Of a stretch of 64,000 bases of DNA, positions 58,150 to 64,000 are shown one piece after another. The position numbers and the translations under genes are program-made. The notes below the pieces were generated by a model. The model saw only the letters and a program-made list of their open reading frames with translations. It ran no database searches and was not told the origin of the DNA. The stretch comes from Perognathus longimembris pacificus. Lineage: Eukaryota > Chordata > Mammalia > Rodentia > Heteromyidae. Every line of letters starts with the position of its first letter. Within the stretch, counting starts at the first letter, position 1. The stretch is from contig NC_063188.1 in assembly GCF_023159225.1 (NCBI RefSeq), forward strand, positions 29,695,626-29,759,625. The letters run 5' to 3'.

Positions 58150-58300
58150 TGACCCAGGTTCTTTCTAGTCCTAGCTGGACCATCAGCCAACTAAGTGACC
58201 TTGGACAAACTACTTAACCCTTCCAAACCTTCATTTCTTCATCTGTAAAATTCAGAAACTTGACTAAAGGATCTCTAAAATTCTTTTACACTTAAATTGT
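58150..58300 (+). mobile_element. MIR remnant
   Basis: ACTAAGTGACCTTGGACAAA, CTACTTAACCCTTCCAAACC, TTCATTTCTTCATCTGTAAA: one of the clearest MIR copies here. Confidence 0.85.
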
Positions 58301-60105
58301 GTGCTGATTCATAAGTGTTGCTATAAAATGTTTTCATCAATTTGACAAATTACCAACTCATTTTGGATCTTAACATACAATCTTAATCTTACTCTTTCTC
58401 TGTTTTTCTAGTTGGCTGTATGTTATTCTCAGTCTGCAGAAAGGGCATTGCCAGAAGCTCCAGCCTTGTTCCTCGAGCCCAAATGCCCACACTGTGGCAT
58501 ATGAAGACCCTAATTTCCTTTGTAGAAGCTATTGTGTTGATCATTTGGGATTGTCCACATTCAGCTGGCCCTATAATTTGACACTAGGTCACATGACCTT
58601 ATTTTTTGCTATAGATTTTTGGAAATTGTATTATGGAGAGAAAATGGGGAGTAAAACTAAAGGCTATCATCAGTTAATGAAATTCACAGTCTAAAATAAC
58701 TGATGAATTAAAGGTTGCAAGAAGCAATGTCTCAGGATAAGAATTTATAGTTACTAGGGATAACACTGATATATATCCATATCTATCTATCTATCTCTGA
58801 TTATATATTGAGCAAACTAAAATGACCTTAAAGTGACTGACAAAAATGATAAGACTCTTGGTAAAGCTCTGAGTTTGTGGCTGTTGTTAGCACCTAAGTG
58901 ATACTCTAAGAATAAAAAATACAACACAAGTCAAAGAGAAGGCTACATATGAATTTTCTCATCATGAGATCTTGATTATGATGTAAGAAATCATTTGGTA
59001 CTAGAAAAAACATCATTCTGGAACATGTACAAGAAAATAAAGTAATGAGATCTCTGGAGAGTTAAAAGTTACTAACAGTTAAAATGGAGGCTATTGATCT
59101 GGCTCATGGGAGGGTATGACAACATGGTGTCATAAATTTCAAATTTAGAGAGCCCTAGACATTAAAGAAGAGTATGACCATAATTCCTGTCCAGCTTCCA
59201 AGAGATAATGTGAATAATGTGCAGAAAAGTAAGTATGTGGGTTTCAAAAGCCTCATGGGTGTCAGATTCCCTCAGGAATCTCCTTATTTCTCATGAGGAA
59301 AAAAATTCACCCTGGTCATAGTTCACTGAAGATGAAGGAAACTGTTTAAACATCAGTGAGGAACTGGCCAGGCAAGGCAAGACAAAACTAAGTTGATAGG
59401 ATTAAGCCTAAGACATCACAGCTACTCTCCATTCAAGAATGGCAACCACTTTGTACATTTACACCCACTTCTTGCTCTCAAGTTAATGGCATCTATTGCT
59501 AACAAATTCTTGCCAGTAAGCCTGGGAACCTTCTCACACAAAGCTCTGGAAAGCCACTGTTAACATTCATAGAATGATGTTTGCACATGAGATTACAGTA
59601 TATTTTCCATCTATACTACAATAAGTTTGTAAAAGCAACTACAACTCCCGCCTTCTGAAAGCTATGGGATACTTTTTCTGCATTGATTTTATGACCTCAA
59701 CCCTCAATGCTTCTTCATAGTCCAATGACATTACTTGAGGCCTGGATTAAGGAAACATTTATCTAATACATGCAAACCTGTTACATAGATTTATAATGAT
59801 TGACACAGCCTATAAACCATGCTTCTGCCTTACATTTTGTTGTTAACCCCTCATGACCCATAACGATGACTTAAGGTAATATAACACTCATTTGGCATCC
59901 TGCCCTGCTGACCTGGATGTAGTAGATACAGTGTAAAGTTTTAATACTGCAAGGCCATTTCACATACCATTCATAATATTTTCCATTTTTCTAAAGTGAC
60001 CTAATTTCTTGGTGTGGGGAACCATTCTTGAAAAACTTATAACCTTTTTAGTAATCTTTCAGGAAAAATAATTGAGATGTGATTTGTAAAGACAACTTTC
60101 TAATT
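58301..60105. other. Unique DNA with a short (TATC)n tract
   Basis: A TATC run lies at about 58777-58796. No gene or dispersed repeat recognised in the remainder. Confidence 0.45.
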
Positions 60106-60120
60106 AAAGGTATGAATCAG

Positions 60121-60321
60121 GAGCTGGGAATATGGCCTAGTGGCAAGAGCGCTTGCCTCCTACACATGAAGCTCTTGGTTCGATTCCCCAGCACCATATA
60201 TATGGAAAACGGCCAGAAGGGCCGCTGTGGCTCAGGTGGCAGAGTGCTAGCCTTGAGCGGGAAGAAGCCAGGGACAGTGCTCAGGCCCTGACTCCAAGGC
60301 CCAGGACTGGCCAAAAAAAAG
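60121..60321 (+). mobile_element. IDL-Geo SINE, sense, young
   Basis: GAGCTGGGAATATGGCCTAG left monomer, GGCCGCTGTGGCTCAGGTGG right monomer, GGACTGGCCAAAAAAAA end. A perfect 15-bp duplication AAAGGTATGAATCAG at 60106-60120 and 60325-60339. It shares the GGAAGAAGCC and GACTGGCC variants with the 6323 copy. Confidence 0.95.
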
Positions 60322-60794
60322 GAAAAGGTATGAATCAGAATTTATATTCTTCTATAAAATGTTGACTCTCCTACCAGCTAAAACTCTTCATTGGAAAAGA
60401 TATGATGCAAGTCTTTGGATATGATTTATAAGCAATGTCAGCATAATGGAATATACCTCCTCTCTCATTTGAGGATTCTCTTACTAATGAAATAAGCTTG
60501 TTAAATAAAGAAAAAATAGGGTCATTTTTGCATGCTTCTGAGAATATGTTAGTGATAAAACAGATTTATGTTTTCTAACAACTTAAAGGCACAAAAGCCT
60601 TTATGTTTTCTATCTTTAATTTATATGTATTTTGATAAAATTTGTCTATTGAAAAATGAAATCAAAAGACAAAGCCTCAACAGATATGTTTTTTAAAATC
60701 AAAGAGAATGACCAACTATTATGAAATGTGACATTCTAAAATTAGTTTTAATACAGTGATTTTACCAAGAAGTATTTGTATCTATGTGTACAGT

Positions 60795-60915
60795 TTTTTT
60801 GGTCAGTCATGGGGCTTGAACTCTCTGGGCCTGGGCAATGTCCCTGAGCGCTTCAGCTTAAGGGTAGCTACCACCTGAATCACAGCACCACTGTCTACAG
60901 CTTTATTTTATGGAA
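60795..60915 (-). mobile_element. Geo monomer, antisense, decayed
   Basis: TTTTTTTGGTCAGTCATGGG, GGCTTGAACTCTCTGGGCC and ATCACAGCACCACTG are the reversed Geo monomer. No IDL half is seen. Confidence 0.75.
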
Positions 60916-61890
60916 AAAATACTTCTGTTTAAAAACCAGAGTTATAATTTAGTTTTGTTGGTTTTCATTAAAGTAAACTCTACTGTTTTGTAAATAGATC
61001 TTGAGTGCTACAGAACTCTCTTCAAAGTTAATGGTCCTTGAAAATTTAATGCGGTAGCATCTTGCGTATAATTCTGGTATTTTTCAAACAATTACAGTGA
61101 CTATTAACTAGAATTCATTGCATTATATAAACACTGTTAAAAGCTTTCACATTGTTGAGCTCTTTGAAAAGATTTTCTAGAGTGATGATAACAATTAAAA
61201 CTACTATCTCATGATCAGGAACTTAAATATTTTGAAACAAAAATTAATTGAAAGGCTACATTATTGAACATAAATATTTTGACTACTTTAATTACATTAA
61301 TAATACAAATACTAAAATAATTAAACTCATCAGTAACACAATGCAATACTTTCAAAGTTATGATTTTGAATTAAGCTTTCTATTTTAGAAGTAAAAGAGG
61401 TATGATTTTTGAATTTCAATATCTAGTAACCTCAACAATTCAAAACAATCAAGAACCCAAACAAGAAAATCATAAAAATAGTTAATATCCAAAGATACAG
61501 ATATTATAGGTCTTGTGCTTATAAGTACTCAACTAACTAAAGAAAAATAGTACATTTGAAAAATAATAATAAGCAGCTACGCTCTCCTCATGAATATCTC
61601 ATGAATTAGCACAGATAGCAAACTCCAGCCCATGAGGAACAAAACTAGAAAAATGGGCGGGGGGGAATGAAAGAAGTTGGAGAAAAAATATAATGGAGAA
61701 AAAGCAGAAGAAAGGACAATATTGTAAAATATACCAAAAAAAAAAAGTGAGCAGCAGGGACTGACATCAGAGACAGCAAATCTCCAGGAAGGAGACATGA
61801 GACCCCAACTAGCTAAAGACCTGAGAACTTAAACCCAAAGGGGAAACTGAACCCTAACAAGTAAGATAGTAATTGAGTTGGAGAATCATT
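60916..61890. other. AT-rich unique DNA, no feature recognised
   Basis: No gene recognised. A GGGCGGGGGGG tract at about 61655-61666 is the only local oddity. Confidence 0.45.
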
Positions 61891-61895
61891 ACAAA

Positions 61896-61990
61896 GGAAG
61901 AAAGGAAGGAAGGAAGGAAGGAAGGAAGGAAGGAAGGAAGGAAGGAAGGAAGGAAGGAAGGAAGGAAGGAAGGAAGGAAGGAAGGAAGGA
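61896..61990. repeat. (GGAA)n microsatellite
   Basis: About 23 near-perfect GGAA/AAGG units. Confidence 0.97.
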
Positions 61991-62379
61991 ATTGTAGGTA
62001 GTCACTATAGTTGGCTACAATATTCTAAATCTTAGTGGCTTCCAAAGGTTTATTGTAACCATAAAATAAATGGCATTTATAAAAACTATCAATCAATTGC
62101 ATTTAATAAAACAAAAGCAGTGAAGCTTACAGAATATTTTAGTAAAATTTCCACCATAAACAATCTTTCTGTCCTTTAATGCTTGAAGGATAAAGCTTCA
62201 GACCTTTGGGGAAATAATTGCAAATTCACACCCTTAATGCTCATATCATGTCAGATAACTGAATGATTATTCTACCTAGAAAATCCACAAATTGTCAAAT
62301 ATTCTTTGAAGTCATTCTAGTGGGTGAATAGAGATGTCACTTTGGGAGATTCTTGACTGACACAAGAGAGACAGTACAC

Positions 62380-62605
62380 CATAGCAGTTAAGCATGAGGG
62401 TTCTGGAGCCAGACAGTCTAGGGTCATTCTCTGCTCTGCCAATTACTGATCTCTTCTTTGGTGACCTTATACTAAGCAATGGCTTAGATGACTTTCTTAA
62501 TTGCTCTGTACCTCAGATTCTTCTTTTCTAAAATGTAGTTAACAAGTATCACCTGCCTCAGAGATCGGCTGAAAAAATTAAAGGAGATATGTCAGATAAA
62601 TAATA
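62380..62605 (+). mobile_element. MIR remnant, nearly full length
   Basis: AGCAGTTAAGCATGAGGGTT, CTGGAGCCAGACAGTCTAGG, TCTGCTCTGCCAATTACTGA, CTCTGTACCTCAGATTCTTC, then CACCTGCCTCAGAGATCGGC: the full MIR order including the tRNA-like head. Confidence 0.88.
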
Positions 62606-62722
62606 TTGCATTGCCCAGGATACAGTAAACATTCAATTAATGCGAGCAATATTACCAGTACACAGCATTTGTCAATATTAAATAACCTCCCAATCCTTAG
62701 TTCTCTTTACATTGTACATGAC

Positions 62723-62723
<1 letters not shown>

Positions 62724-62785
<62 letters not shown>
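62724..62785. repeat. (CA)n microsatellite
   Basis: About 31 uninterrupted CA units. A 25-fold His-Thr or Val-Cys alternation in the overlapping frames is an artefact of it. Confidence 0.98.
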
Positions 62786-62787
<2 letters not shown>

Positions 62788-63059
62788 CACAGAGAGAAGC
62801 CATGTGTCTATAGTGGTAATTTCGCCTGTCCTGCAAATTATGTTATAAATACCCACATAGTCTTTGATAAGAAAAAGGTTCCCCATCTCTTTCCTGGTAC
62901 ATATTGCCACTGATGTTTTTTAAGTAATGTAATTAAAACAATTTCATGATTCCCCATTGTGTAGTAACCAATTGTGCTTATTTCTTGTCTGGAAATTTAA
63001 CATAGTTAAGTCATCTCACCAGTTTGTAACTTTCTCTTACATTTAATGTTAATTTTAAG

Positions 63060-63160
63060 TTAGTATTATCACCCCCTATTTACAGACAAGGAAACAGGCT
63101 CATTAAGAAAACATTGCCCAGTAGAAGAGTTTTACAAGATTTACATCTGACTTAAGATCC
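63060..63160 (+). mobile_element. MIR 3' fragment
   Basis: TATTATCACCCCCTATTTAC, AGACAAGGAAACAGGCTCAT: MIR 3' half. Confidence 0.6.
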
Positions 63161-63784
63161 TTTAATAAAGCTTAAAGTTACAGAAACTTTATTTTGGTGC
63201 TCAGATAATGCTTTCTTCTCAGTCCACTGTAACTTAAATACATGGAGATAAAACTGAAAAAATAATCTAAGATCTAAGTAATATTATAGTCTCTGTTCTC
63301 TCTGTATTCTCGGTGGAAGGTAGAGATTTTTCAAATCCTTCACAACCAATTCCACACATAAATATTTAATAAATTAAAGAAAATAAGAATGATTTGACAT
63401 AAAGACAATTAATGAAGAAGAGATGAAACAGAAAGAGAGACCAAGAAAAAGAAAGAAATGAAAAGAAAGGAGATGGGCAAAAATATTTCAATAACTGTAC
63501 TTTATACTTTATTTTCTTTTGTGAAAAATAGGCAAAGCTTGTACAAAGATGCATCTATAACAATATATTTCATAAGAATATACTGGCATTCTGAGTGAAT
63601 ATAGCTCAAAACACAAAGAAAGACATCTACCCATGTTGGGTGTTTGCTATGGTGCCATGGTTTGTGTTCATTTCAAATCTTCTGTTGTCTACAATGTCCT
63701 CCTGGACACATGCAAAGTAAAAACCCTCATCTAACAATGCATGGGGATAAATACTAGGTTTTTCTTCTCCATCTTACTAAAAAA
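63161..63784. other. AT-rich unique DNA, no feature recognised
   Basis: A purine-rich patch lies at 63415-63475. No gene or repeat recognised. Confidence 0.45.
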
Positions 63785-64000
63785 TGAAAAGGAAAGAAGA
63801 TGAATGGATCAGGAAGATGTGGGATATATACACAATAGAGTTTTGTGTTTCCATCAGAAAGAATGACATTGCCCCATTCATAAGGAAATGGAAAAATTAT
63901 ACTAAGCACAATAAGCCAGTCCCAAAGAAAAGTAGGTTTCATGGTTTTCCTCATTTGTATTAACTAGAATATGTGGTAGATATTCTTAGCAAGGGATCTC
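63785..64000 (+). mobile_element. L1 ORF2 3' end and 3'UTR, sense, cut by window edge
   Basis: Plus-strand reading gives the L1 ORF2 C-terminal block (DEWIRKMWDIYT, RKNDIAPFIRKW) followed by a broken frame. It is the same subfamily type as the antisense copy at 52440-53366, whose equivalent residues are DEWIRKMWYICT and RKNDIAPFVKKW. Confidence 0.88.

Noticed and set aside
62606..62910. His-Thr or Val-Cys repeat proteins on either strand
   Set aside because: Direct product of the (CA)n microsatellite.

Overview
The window is nuclear DNA of a mammal, most likely a rodent of the superfamily Geomyoidea (kangaroo rat, pocket mouse or pocket gopher). The main reason is about fifteen copies of a dimeric SINE: a tRNA-Ala/ID-like left monomer joined to a second monomer with its own tRNA-like A and B boxes. 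This matches the published IDL-Geo SINE, which is restricted to Geomyoidea. Degraded B1-like SINEs, B1-ID dimers, old L1 lineages and MIR remnants fit a rodent background. The species call is inference.

I found no confident host protein-coding gene and no functional RNA gene. Apart from L1 reading frames, the open frames of 60-125 codons are chance frames or lie inside repeats. The region reads as intergenic or intronic DNA built by layered retrotransposition.

Layout. 1-6.3 kb: old L1 fragments in both orientations and AT-rich unique DNA. 6.34-7.0 kb: a near-perfect inverted repeat with ~300-bp arms and a 46-bp spacer, containing two opposed IDL-Geo SINEs. 7-13.4 kb: an old L1, two MaLR-type LTR remnants and one exon-like minus-strand segment. 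14-21.6 kb: antisense L1 remnants, a solo class II-like LTR (16357-16872) with a 6-bp target duplication, and a 5'-truncated young L1. 22-27 kb: SINE-rich, ending in a twin-primed (5'-inverted) minus-strand L1 that was later hit by a 621-bp solo LTR. 27.98-28.20 kb: four perfect copies of a 55-bp tandem repeat. 28.2-43.5 kb: mostly unique DNA with scattered SINEs and a second solo LTR (32288-32842) of the same family as the first.

43.53-50.05 kb holds the main element: a full-length L1 with a GC-rich promoter/5'UTR, an intact 375-codon ORF1, a heavily broken ORF2, a 3'UTR, an A-rich tail and a recognisable target-site duplication. 50-64 kb: MIR remnants, an antisense L1 3' end, tiny L1 3'-end insertions, B1-type SINEs, a late IDL-Geo insertion with perfect target duplications, and (GGAA)n and (CA)n microsatellites. 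The right edge cuts another L1 3' fragment.

The L1s supply the retrotransposition machinery. The SINEs and truncated L1s are its products, and their target duplications begin with A-runs or end with T-runs as L1 endonuclease nicking predicts. The three solo LTRs record separate retroviral insertions followed by LTR-LTR recombination.
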